Of a stretch of 64,000 bases of DNA, positions 10,477 through 20,339 are shown in pieces. The notes beneath the pieces were generated by a model. That model was not told where the DNA came from, ran no database searches, and saw nothing but the letters and a program-made list of their open reading frames with translations. Location: the NCBI GenBank assembly GCA_030280995.1, contig JASXTE010000016.1, forward strand, positions 19,449,501 through 19,513,500, written 5' to 3'. Position 1 is the first letter of the stretch; the number at the start of each line of letters is the position of its first letter. The stretch comes from Hemileia vastatrix (Eukaryota > Basidiomycota > Pucciniomycetes > Pucciniales > Zaghouaniaceae). Made by a program: the position numbers and the translations under genes.

Positions 10477-10638
10477 CCCGCCCCTTCAACAAGCCGCTGA
10501 GATATGGCAAAATATTGCTTAAGAAAATAAAAGGAAAAAAGATAATGAAAGAAGAGGAAAAAAATATGTTACGAGTTGCACTAAATCTTAAAGGTTGCTT
10601 ACAAATTAGAGTAATAGAAAATATTATTTGTAAGATAT

Positions 10639-11754
10639 TTATTTCACTCCCAACAGAAAATATTTTCTCTTGTGACATTGTTTGTTTAACGCCTTTGTCA
10701 TGATATCTGCTCTTTGTTCTTTTGAAGGTACCCATTCAATATTTGCCCTCTTTTTATGTAGTTTTTCATTGATAAAATAGAACTCATAGTCACTGTGTTG
10801 TCTTCTTTTGTTTGATGCTTCGTCCGTTGAGACTTTGATTGAGGCTTGATTATCACATCGTAGTAGAAAAGGTTTGTTATACTTGATAAGGTTGTTGAGA
10901 ATGTTTGTAATCCATAGTCCCATTCTGGTGGCTGCACCTAGAGCCATGTACTTGGTGTGAAATGTGGAGGTTGCCACTGATGGCATTCTCTTTGATGACC
11001 ATTAAATGAGTGCATCGTGAAGAAAAATAACCATCCTGCCTGTTGATCTGGAGTTTTCCCCACCCCAGTTGGCATCAGAATATACTGTGAGGTGTGGGTC
11101 TGAGCTTATGTTTGGATATAGATTCAGCTTCTTGTTGGAAGTGTGTTGAACATAGCCTAGTAGATGGTTTAGCGCCCTCCAGTGTTTGCTGTTGGGGATT
11201 TTTGCGTGTCTTGCTAGCTGGTTGATGGTGTAGCTGATATCTGGTCGGGAGGCTGTAGCTACGTAGCTCAACAAACCTACTATTGAGAGGAAGTCTTTCG
11301 GATTTATAGGGACATGTTCTTTAGGGGAAGTCAATAGATCAAGGTTTGTTGGTAGTGGTTGATGATAAGGAAGTTTTGTCGGATGGTGTTTTGTAAGTAT
11401 TTATTCTATTGATTCTGGTTGACTGAGTTGGAAACCTTGTTTGTTTCTTTCTATTTTGATTCCTACAATACCATCAAGGCCATGATGCCATTTTATAGTG
11501 AGCGTTTGACCTAGGTCACGTTCTAGCTGTTTTAGAGTGTTGGTATTTTTAGCTGTTACTAATCCATCATCAACATGTACCCAGATCAATACATGAGAGT
11601 TGTCGTGTTTTAAAAAATATACACTGTTGTCGAAGCATGACATGTTATATCCTAGGCTCGTAAGTTGCTTACTGAAGTTTTGCCACCAGCATCTTGCTGC
11701 CTGACAGGTCCCATAAAGTGCTTTCTTTAGTTTGTAGTATTTGCCATTGTTCAT
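10639..11754 (-). pseudogene. copia reverse transcriptase 3' part and RNase H
   Basis: Three open pieces follow one another on the minus strand. 11754-11401 contains LKKALYGTCQAARCWW and the catalytic VHVDDGL (the YVDD box with His for Tyr). 11334-11002 contains SYVATASRPDISY and the RNase H start YSDANWGG. 10986-10639 contains the RNase H middle with HTKYMALGAATRMG and the terminal ADIMTKAL typical of copia RNase H. They are separated by stops and a shift near 11335-11400. The Glu of the usual SxxEAEY block is replaced by Met (KYMAL), which would impair RNase H. Confidence 0.8.
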
Positions 11755-11807
11755 TTCAAAACCAGGGGATCTTTAACCCAAACCTCTTCTTCTATTGGGC
11801 TGTGTAA

Positions 11808-12929
11808 TTAAGCCGCTGTAACATCAAATGTGTGTATTGGCCAGTTGTTTAGTGATGCAATTGTGAGCATGAGTCTTTGGGCTGTAAATGATGCAGTTGG
11901 AGAAAATGTTGAAGAGTAGTCTATTACTTTTATTTTTTTGAAACCTTTTGCTACATACCTTGCTTTCAGTTTTGATTTACCAGTTAGATTTTCTTTCTTT
12001 TCCGCAAAAACCCATTTGGCATCAAGTATTCTTGCACCCTTGGGTGGTGTTTCTATTTTCCACATTTCCATATTGGTTAAGTTTTTTATTTCATTTTTAC
12101 AGGCTTCCAGCCAGGTTGCACTTTTACTGGATGTTGATGCTTCCTTGTAGGACTTTGGTATGTTAGATACAAAATAGTGACAGTTTTCCATTATTTCTGA
12201 TGAAAGGCATTCTTGATCTTTTATTATTTCTTTGTCTTCAAAGTTTCCTAGCTGCTTTAATATTTGTGCATTTTTATTTGAGTCAGCTTTGTTCAGGAGA
12301 AAATCTATTGTCATTTTATTTGGTTTGTGTTTTGGAATATCTTTGAAATCAGCCCATGCCGAAGTTATTATCTTACCTTCTAGTGGTTCCCAAAATAACC
12401 AACCTTTGATACCTATGGGATATCCAATCATAAAACATTTCTTTGCTCTTACATCTAGCTTCCATCTCTTCTCTTCTGGAATATTTACGTATGCAGTTTC
12501 ACCAAAACATTTTATTATGTCTAATTGTGGTTTTGTATTAAACATAGCTTCATATGGTGTTTTGTCAGTTGTGACTTTGTTTGGAATCCTGTTCAGAATG
12601 TACAAAGCCCATTTGAAAGCAAAGCTCCAGAATGACTTTGGTAGTTGGCTGGCAAAAAGTACTGTGCGGCAGGTTTCTGTTATTGTTCTGTTATAGCGTT
12701 CAATGTTTCCATTTTGTTGGTGGTAATAAGGTAATGATTTTGCGTGGACAATACCCTTTTTAGTAAAATGATTTGATAATAATTTGTTGACAAAATCACC
12801 TCCATTGTCTGATCTAAATATTTTCACTGAAGTTTCTGTTTGGTTTTCAAGTTGTGTCATGACATCTATAATTCTGTTGGTGGCTTCTGATTTATGTTGC
12901 AATATGACATTCGCTATATGAAGTTGCAA
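11808..12929 (-). pseudogene. copia integrase core and reverse transcriptase 5' part
   Basis: 373 codons. The N-terminal third has integrase second-Asp block FRSDNGGDF and the Glu block NGNIERYNRTI, then the conserved linker YEAMFNTKPQLD and an Arg/Lys-rich segment with MIGYPIGIKGW. The reverse transcriptase begins WKIETPPKGARILDAKWVF and continues to SFTAQRLMLTIASLNN and FDVTAA, where a TAA interrupts the palm that holds the first catalytic Asp (FDV). Reverse transcriptase continues at 11754 in another open piece. Confidence 0.85.
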
Positions 12930-14048
12930 GATCCCTTATTGTTAAAGCGTAAAGGCCGTTGTCTATTGAAGTCTCCTTGATGGGGCCTATGATGTCTGCG
13001 CTGATGATTTCCAGCTTTCTTGGGTTTTGGCCAGTGGAATTTAGAAAGGAAGTCCTTTTACTTTTGCACATCTGACATGCATTGAAGATGATGTTTCCTG
13101 GTGAAAGTTTGTCTGGTAAGCCTAAAGCCATTTTGTCGCTTACCATTCTCCTTATTTGTCGCAGGCTTGTGTGACCCAAAAGGCAGTGCCAGGTGAGCAA
13201 AAGATCCTCATTTGTTGTTTTTTTCTTGGTTCAGGGTAGACTGATGGGAGGTTAAGGCTATAAAAACTCGGTTCATGGGTCAAATTTAAGGGGTTAAAAT
13301 CATTATTATTTATTACAGTTTTTTCTATGAAGTTGAAACGACATGGATTATTATGTACGAGATTAGTAATTGGGGGGGGGAGCTCCCATAAAGATCTGTT
13401 GGTAACATAGGTTGCCGTTAGAATTGGTTCTTCACTAAGGCTGATGAGAAAATCATTAGCAGGGGTAGTTGTTAGTTTTGCGCCAGACTTGATTAAATAT
13501 GCTGGAGAAATCAATGTACCACTTGCGTCCTTGCAAAAAAAAACTGGGCTAATATTGATAGTTTGACCATTCATTCCATTTAATCGGATGGTCCCTTTCC
13601 CTGTAATAAAAGGTTTTGTTCCATCAGTGGCTACTTTTATTGGAATAGGCCTTTTGAAATCAACAAAGTCCACTAACTTGTTCATGTTGCCAGAGAGGTG
13701 TATTTTGGCCCCTGTGTCAAATAGGGGATTTGACGGGTAGTCATTAGAGATGTCTGGGTTCTGAAAGGCGGCTGATGTTGATTCTGCTGAGGCATCTGTT
13801 AATTCAACTACCTTGGCTCTGGCTGGGGGGGATGTTTGCAGGTCTCTGTGGGTAGATGGGGCGATAAGAGTCCATTGGTTGATTTGTTGATGGTAATTGT
13901 TTTGTTGTTGTTGTATATTTCCAAGGTTTTGGTTATGTAATTGGGGAATGAACAACAGTTGCAAGGGGATAAAAGAAGGTTGAATAATCATGGAATAAAC
14001 CGGTTGTATTCCAGATGGTCCTGATGGTCTGTTATTTCGATTGCGCAA
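12892..14048 (-). pseudogene. copia protease, pre-integrase zinc domain and start of integrase
   Basis: 14048-13152 holds a Gln/Asn-rich spacer and the aspartic protease site NPLFDTGAKIHLSG. 13200-12892, shifted by two bases, holds the gag-pre-integrase domain LTWHCLLGHTSLRQIRRM, the Cys pair CQMCKSKR (HHCC finger) and the first integrase Asp in SADIIGPI. Another frameshift near 12900-12929 separates it from the rest of integrase. Confidence 0.8.
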
Positions 14049-15062
14049 GCCATAATTAGCCTGTCTAGGACAGTTGATTTGAATGTGGTTGGGAGAGTTG
14101 CAGTTCTAGCAGGTAGGGGGCCTTGCTGGTCTTATCTCCGATAGACTTGGTTCAAAGGTGGATGAGTCAGGGTTATTAATGAGTGGTTCAATTGTTGTAT
14201 TGTTTACTGTGAGGGTGATGGTGTCATTCCGTCTTAGGTTTTCATTGAGATTTTTAAGGCGGTCCCATGTTGCACTCAGGGTTTGTTGTATAGTTGCAGA
14301 TGAAGGATTGACACCAGTTTGTTTTACAATCATTTCCACATCCCTCAGCAACTCAGAGCTGAGTTTAGGGTTGTCTTTGAATGCTTGTTGAATTATTGTG
14401 GCAAGCATATCATCATTGAAGGTGAGATTTTGAGCTTTCAAATTGGCATAGCAATCTTTTAAGTGTGAGACTGTGGCGACTGGGTTTGGGAAGTCTTTTG
14501 ATTTAACTTCTAGGAGTTTTTCTAGAGCGTTGAGTTGACCAGAACGTGAGAGGACGTTGTATTGTAATTGTAGGTGTTTAAATGCAGCCGTACTTGGTGT
14601 TATAGATAGGATTTGTGCTTTAATGTTTAGGTTGACAGAGTTTATGAGCATTTCACGGCCAATGCGCTCTCTGGATGATCTGGTGAGGAAGTCTGGTTTG
14701 CTAATGTAGTCATTGAGGATAATCTTGAGTTCTTTGCACCATAATCGGAAGTTAGAGCCATTGCCTTTTAGTTTTGAAGGCCATGTTACCATTTCTTTAC
14801 GTACTTCCCTGATAGTGTCAGTTATCTGCTTTCTGGCCTGGTTGTGTGCATTTGCTCTTGGATCCCTGTACTCTTCTTCTTTGGATGGCATAGCTTGTTG
14901 TTGGTCTATGTATGGGTTGAATTTGTCGTTGTGTTCATTGTCAGGGTATTCAGGAGGAACGGATGGTGCTCTTGACTGAGCTCTTTGAGTTGAGATAGTA
15001 GTTGGTTCAGTTATTGGTGTTGAGTTTGGTTGAGTCAGTAGAGGAGTTGTGTTTCTCGGCAT
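14049..15062 (-). pseudogene. copia gag with an in-frame TAG inside the zinc knuckle
   Basis: The 318-codon frame from ATG 15062 begins with a Pro/Thr/Ser-rich segment, then a helical capsid-like region (KGNGSNFRLWCKELK, residues 98-112), and stops at TAG 14106-14108. The next codons in the same frame complete a knuckle, C-stop-NCNSPNHIQINC, that is CX2CX4HX4C with the stop as the first X residue, and the frame then runs unbroken into the protease ORF. This is either a point mutation or a stop-readthrough signal. The first copia ATG lies 430 bp inside the 5' LTR. Confidence 0.8.
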
Positions 15063-15480
15063 TTTAATTGTTAAAATTATTGGGGTTTTTTTATTTTATT
15101 ATTATTATTATTTTTTTGGGTAAGAGAGAGAGAAAGAAAGAATAAAGTAACAAAGGTATATTATAAGACTGAGAAAGAGAAATAGAGACAAGATGGAATG
15201 GAAGAGAAGGAAAAGAGAAAAAGAAAAAAAAAGGTTTTCGGGCACGAGTGCACCCACTCCTACATTATTCAGGTCCTTGCGAGGAACCTCCCCTAATAAC
15301 CTGATTTAAAGAAAACAAAACAAAATTGTAACAAAAGATAGAAGAAAGATAACAGAGAGAGAAAAATGAAAAGACAGAAAGATGTTTATTGAGAATTGAA
15401 TCAGAACAGGGAGAAAAATCTAGTCAAAGCTGACGAGGCTTGAAAAAATTAGCGGGAGATAATATTTTTTTGGCACTAAA

Positions 15481-15494
15481 GGCCCATAACCTAT
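15481..15494 (-). promoter_or_regulatory. Primer-binding site of the copia element
   Basis: On the minus strand ATAGGTTATGGGCC follows the CA end of the 5' LTR at once. GGTTATGGGCC-type sites that prime on an internal fragment of initiator tRNA are known in copia elements; the exact tRNA is an inference. Confidence 0.55.
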
Positions 15495-15599
15495 TGGCGG
15501 ACGAGTGGTAGTTTTGGATTAGAATTTTATTACTCATTATTTCAATATTATTCTAAATTTATATACATTATGAGACTGCGGCGTAGTTGAGACCTAACA
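15495..15599 (-). repeat. 5' LTR of the copia element (105 bp)
   Basis: It begins TGTTAGGTCTCAACTACG in element orientation and ends CGTCCGCCA. It pairs with 10372-10476. Confidence 0.85.
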
Positions 15600-15606
15600 A
15601 TTATTA

Positions 15607-16130
15607 GTATTATAGTTTGGGCACAGACTTGGGCGCCACTATCAAATCAATTTTTTTTTTTCGGACTGGAACCTCTGTACTACCTTCCGAATTCCCATCA
15701 AAATCGGGTAACCAAGTGGTCATTTTTGCAGCGGAGCTTCAGTTTGTGTTAGATTTCCTTCACTATCTCATTCCTTAAAGGTTAGAGTTAGGTTACGATT
15801 ACTTTCCATTATCTTTGAAGTTAGAGTTATCACTCTGGTAGCTAGATAAGATGAAATGGCCGGATGAAACTAAAAAAAATAAAGACAGTCTCCAAAACTG
15901 CCAAAAAGGTAGTTGCTTTAAGGCCTCCCTAAATAATCATCTTTGCTTATCAGCCTGTGTAAAGACAGAAAACAGCATTGTCATTTGAATTTGCAGATTC
16001 AAAGCTCTGCTGCAAAGTTGATCACTTAGTTACCAGAATTGGATGGAAATCCGGGTGGTAGTATACATGTTGCAGTTTAAAAAAAATTGAATTGATAGTG
16101 GTGCGTAAGTCTGTGCCCAAACCAAAATAT
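15607..16130. mobile_element. Long-hairpin MITE with TA target site (524 bp)
   Basis: The outer 50 bases (GTATTATAGTTTGGGCACAG inward) return inverted at the right end (CTGTGCCCAAACC near 16111-16123), flanked by TA at 15605 and 16131. Complementarity continues inward for about 140 bases per arm (for example GCAGCGGAGCTTC at 15740 against the reverse of GCTCTGCTGC near 16005), so almost the whole element can fold back. TA duplication suggests a Tc1/mariner-type non-autonomous element. No coding capacity. Confidence 0.75.
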
Positions 16131-16132
16131 TA

Positions 16133-16573
16133 CAGCCATATTGGCAACTCTTGGTGCAGCAAGCCAACAAAAGGGCAAGTTAGGCACAGCATTTTTGACT
16201 GACAGAGACTGGCATATCTGACATTTATTACAGATCTGTCAGTGTTCGGTGACCAGTCTACAATCAATCCACACCACCATGCTGCCACCAGGTCTCCCCT
16301 GCCCAGGTTTTCCTCCTCCCATCCACCTCATCCACGAGGAAGGGGTTGATTCAATCAAAAGGATAGATGAGTGGATGAGGTGGATGGGAGGAGGGAAACC
16401 TGGGTAGGGGAGACCTGGTGGCAGCATGGTGGTGTTGATCAATCGTAGACTGGTTGCCAAACACTGACAGAACTTTAATAAATGTCAGATATGTCAGTCT
16501 CTGTCAGTCAAAAATGCTATGCCTAACTTGCCCACTTGTTGGCTTGCTGCACCAAGAGTTACCAATATGGCTG
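16133..16573. mobile_element. Fold-back MITE with TA target site (441 bp)
   Basis: Nearly perfect inverted arms of about 200 bases each (16133-16335 and 16370-16573) around a short loop. Ends read CAGCCATATTGG ... CCAATATGGCTG with TA on both sides. The left TA (16131-16132) is shared with the preceding MITE, so one inserted exactly at the edge of the other. The outer end resembles that of the hairpin at 48580-49011 (CAGCTATAT...TCTTGGTGC). Reading frames in it are shadows of the palindrome. Confidence 0.85.
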
Positions 16574-17244
16574 TAATAATTACCCTGTGTCCTTACGGCT
16601 CACCGTAATTTCAGTGAGCTGAGTGTTTATTCTTAGCTTCATTAAACATTGTTATGTAATACTTAGTTTCAAGCTATGATAAAAAGTTTAATAGTATAAG
16701 TATTTTTTAATTAAGAAATGATCATGTGTGCTATGTTAAGGACAGACACGCAAGTATGATGAGACTTTTAAAAATAAAAATAAAAAAATAAAAATAAAAA
16801 GATAAAAAGATAAAAAGATAAAAAAAATAATAAATAAATAAAATAAATGTCAAAAATATGTAACAGGAAGTTTGAAAGGGTTTGAATCAAAATGATGACA
16901 TGATTTTTTTTTTTTTATTTTTTTTTATTTTTTATTTTATTTTTTTTTTATTTTTGATTTTTTATTTTTTGGCATATTGGGTGGGACCCCCCCCCCCCCC
17001 ATTTAATGAAACGCAAGTGTCACTTAAGCACCAAAAAAAATAAATAAATAAATAAAAAAATAAAAAAAATAAAAAATAAAAAATAAAAAATAAAATAAAA
17101 ATAAATAAAAAAAAATAAAAAAATAAAAAAAATTGGCCACTTATGCATACCCGACGGGTAGGTATGGAGAGATGCCCTTTTAAGATCATGAAAATTTAAT
17201 CCATCTTATATTAGGGAATGTCAAAATTAAAAATCAGCCATTAC

Positions 17245-17286
<42 letters not shown>

Positions 17287-17438
17287 AACCCCCTAAACCA
17301 GCCATGATTATATATATATATATATTTTATTTTTATTTTTATTTTTATTTTTTTCATATATAACATATCTTTCACCAAAAATCCCCTTTTTTCTGATAAC
17401 AAAAGTTGAGTTTGTAGTATTATTTTTGTGATAAGAAA

Positions 17439-17473
<35 letters not shown>

Positions 17474-17739
17474 TGAATTTGACATTTGGACAAGCAGCTG
17501 TAAAAAAAAAAAAAACAGATTCACTATGATAACTTCTCAATCATATCAAAGCTTTTCTGGACGATCAAATCATAAAATCATTTAGATGATGAATACTTGG
17601 GAATACTTGGATCAAATGAAGAGTTGTAATTTAAGCAAAAAAACATGTGTAAAGCTAATCTAAAGAACAATGACATATCATCACTCTATTATTGACCCAT
17701 GATAGAGGAGGCGTTATATTAATTGGTTTTGTATTTTCC
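16574..17739. repeat. Low-complexity AT-rich spacer with homopolymers
   Basis: Contains AAATA/AAAAT runs (16770-16850, 17031-17130), T runs (16905-16970, 17250-17278, 17442-17470), a C run (16987-17000) and a short AT dinucleotide stretch (17310-17325). I see no gene. It lies just downstream of LYS1, whose stop is at 17740-17742. Confidence 0.7.
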
Positions 17740-19266
17740 TCAATTAATAAGCTTGGAAGCTACTTCATCGTACAATTTTTTAGCATCAGTCCACACTCGG
17801 GATGAATGCCGATCTTTGAGTTGAAGAAGTGAAGGTAGCAAGTCACGAGAAAACATTTCAGATGCTTCCCTGGGCAAAAGGGTGGGCAGATGGTCAATCG
17901 AAACAATGTGCAGTGGCGGTATGACAGCCCTAATAAAGTAAAGTGATCAGTTTCCATTTGGACTCAGATTTTCCCATTTATATTTCAGAAACTTACGGTG
18001 TTGACAACAAAACGGTTGGAGAGTCAAACGTGGTGTTGATCGAATAAATGGGAAGTGGGTTATTAGGATTTGTGGTATCACAACTAACGTCGACTACAAC
18101 ACTCAATTTGCGTTCTTTCCCGGCGGCTTGTATAGTTTCAGTTGTAATGAAGTAGGGTATTTTCTTATTCAGATATATGCAATTGACAAAAATATCCACT
18201 TTGAAATTAAATTAAGAGTAATTTATTAGCAGCTTGTCAGATAGTACGTAAACAAACATCAAGGTTTATAAAGACCTACTCACCATCCAAAATTTCTTGA
18301 AATGGTCCACCTTTGGCAGTTTCCGCCATGTCCCATTGTAAAATGTTATTGCTGTTAAAGATATAACGAGAAATTATCGAATGAGCCTTGTTCTCGTGAA
18401 AAAAAGAAAGAAAAAAGAAATGGTTTACTTCTCAAGCCCAGCTTTTTTAAATAGGTCTACAGCACCAGTTCCGCATCGGCCCAGAGCACCTATTACTAAT
18501 GCTTTCAACTTGCGATTCAATTTAGCTTCGAGTCTAGCAACTTCACTTTGTACTTGCTTAACCAGCACTTGTTCGCCTTCTTGACAAGCCTTCAATGGAC
18601 CCAAGGTTTTGTTATCACATACTTGAGCCGCAGCTGCAAGTATACCTACTGCAGCACCGGCAAAACCAGCCCAGTAACCGAAAGCCGCCACTCTGCGACC
18701 AGTTTGATCTGTTAAAAATTCCAGATCATACAATGTGCCCTTTCCTTGTATAAAACGATCTAAGATTTGTTGCCAACCTGCTTGCTCCTTGTAGCAGTGA
18801 GCAAACATGATATGAGTATGTTGGAGTGGTGAATTATCATCTGGAGGCAATTCTTTCAACCCAAGAATGAAAGCATTTGGAGGTGCAGTTTTCCAGGTGT
18901 TATGTCCAGCTAATTCACACCCTACACTGTTTACATCAACAAAGCCCATAAAGGAAAAATTGAGGACACCAATGTTAGTAAACATTTTGATGCACTAAAC
19001 CATAGACATGCGATTTCTAGTTACTTTTCGAATTCGGAATCCTCAAAGACTCTTTGAGGATCTCTCTCCACAACTACACGATACCCAGCATCTAGAAGTG
19101 CTTTCCCAGTCGATGGTGTCAAAGCAGAACGATGCTCAAAAGGCTGCAGAACAGCGCAAGGATTCAACATTGTTTACGAAGTGAGAGATAACGTGGAAGC
19201 CCATACCTTTGTTTCGCATCTTAGCCAAATCAAAGGTTTTTCAGTCATTTTTTCATTCGCTGACAT
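17740..19266 (-). CDS. LYS1: Saccharopine dehydrogenase (NAD+, L-lysine-forming), last step of fungal lysine synthesis
   Basis: Six exons on the minus strand join in phase: 19266-19207, 19143-19025, 18926-18429, 18351-18284, 18198-17997, 17929-17740, giving 378 residues against about 373 in yeast. All introns are GT-AG and 63 to 98 bases long. The enzyme splits saccharopine to lysine and 2-oxoglutarate with NAD+. Recognisable blocks: LRCETKPFEHRSALTP (residues 15-30, alanine dehydrogenase/PNT-like N-terminus), GHNTWKTAPPN, HIMFAHCYKEQAGW (residues about 98-111), GTLYDLEFLTDQTGRRVAAF, the nucleotide-binding VIGALGRCGTGAVDL, WDMAETAKGGPF, DVSCDTTNPNNPLPIY and IDHLPTLLPREASEMFS near the end. No breaks were found and CpG is common, unlike the gypsy DNA around it. 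It looks functional. Confidence 0.96.
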
Positions 19267-20339
19267 TATTCCAAATCGTTTAAAAATTCAAACTACAACT
19301 TGCAACTGTTGAAATGAGACTTTTGTGTTGCTGTTGATTTGAGTTTTGAAGTGAAGAAAAATAAATTGAAGATGGAAATTATTTTATTCATCTTGCAATG
19401 CATTTTGCTATGTTTTGCTCCTTTTTTTTTGGGGGGGGGGTACCGTATGACTTTTTTTTTTTACAAGAAATTCGAAACCAGAACGTGAAATTTGATTCTT
19501 GGCACGCCCATCAGTTTCTTCCCAAAAAGTAATCAATAAAATCACTCTTACTCAATCTAAAACTTTGCGTCCATCTAAGCTTTAAACTTTTACTCTTAAA
19601 AAAATAACTTATTCATCTTTTCTTCCTTTAGTTTTACTGTTTTTTTTAATTTGACTATTATATCTCTATCAATGTAATTGCTCACTAGTCAAAAATGGCT
19701 TTTTTAACTTCATATGGTGATTCAAATTTCTAAAATAAACTCTCTCTTGCCTCTGTCATTTACTTGCCTTAGATTATAAACCCTCAATAACTTTTGTTTT
19801 TTTGGGTTATATTTCCTTCATAAGTTGATCTTGAGTTTTAGCTACTTATATGTTTCAGATATAGAACATGGGCTGGTATATATTTCTTTTCTTCTTATGT
19901 CAAAACAGTTACATTCAATTTTATTGCAATAGTATTGAATTGTGTGGCTAAGAAGTAATACAACTTTTTTGGGGGGTATATTGTCTGTCTTTGTAAAGGA
20001 TTTAGGGAGTGGGGGATAGATTTTTTAATAGAAAATAACTGGTATTTTATCTTGATTAAATATTTTCGAGTCAGCTCAAAGTATGAAGTTGACAGAAATC
20101 AATTATTTTTTATAAGGCTTTTATAGTATCAGATTCTTTGATCATATCTAAACTTAAATCCAAATTCAAAAAATCTTGACAAGTTTTAGATAAATGGATT
20201 AGTTTTTTTGATTTAGATTTTAATACTTCTTGCAACATTTTGGTTGAATGAGTTTGCGTGATGGTAATTTCTGAGTAAAATAAAATAAAATAAAATAAAC
20301 GAAAATTCATTATCAGTTGTTATAAAAATGGTTTTATTG
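19267..20339. other. Intergenic AT-rich interval between two minus-strand genes
   Basis: No coding signal is supported. It contains a G run (19431-19440) and several T runs. It must hold the LYS1 promoter and the 3' end of the upstream gene; no clear TATA or poly(A) motif decides either. Confidence 0.5.

Larger units (their letters stand above)
10372..15599 (-). mobile_element. Ty1/copia LTR retrotransposon, reverse strand
   Basis: Reading the minus strand from 15599, the order is 105-bp LTR, primer-binding site, gag, protease, integrase, reverse transcriptase, RNase H, polypurine tract, LTR. Integrase before reverse transcriptase defines Ty1/copia. The two LTRs (10372-10476 and 15495-15599) have identical length and differ at several positions. 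Flanking pentamers TTTAT and ATTAT match imperfectly. Stops and frameshifts break the polyprotein into about eight open pieces. Its 5.2-kb length is normal for the superfamily, but the LTRs are unusually short. Confidence 0.9.

Noticed and set aside
16239..16460. Minus-strand frame of 73 codons with a Pro/Gly-rich composition
   Set aside because: It spans the centre of the fold-back MITE and is a by-product of the palindrome.
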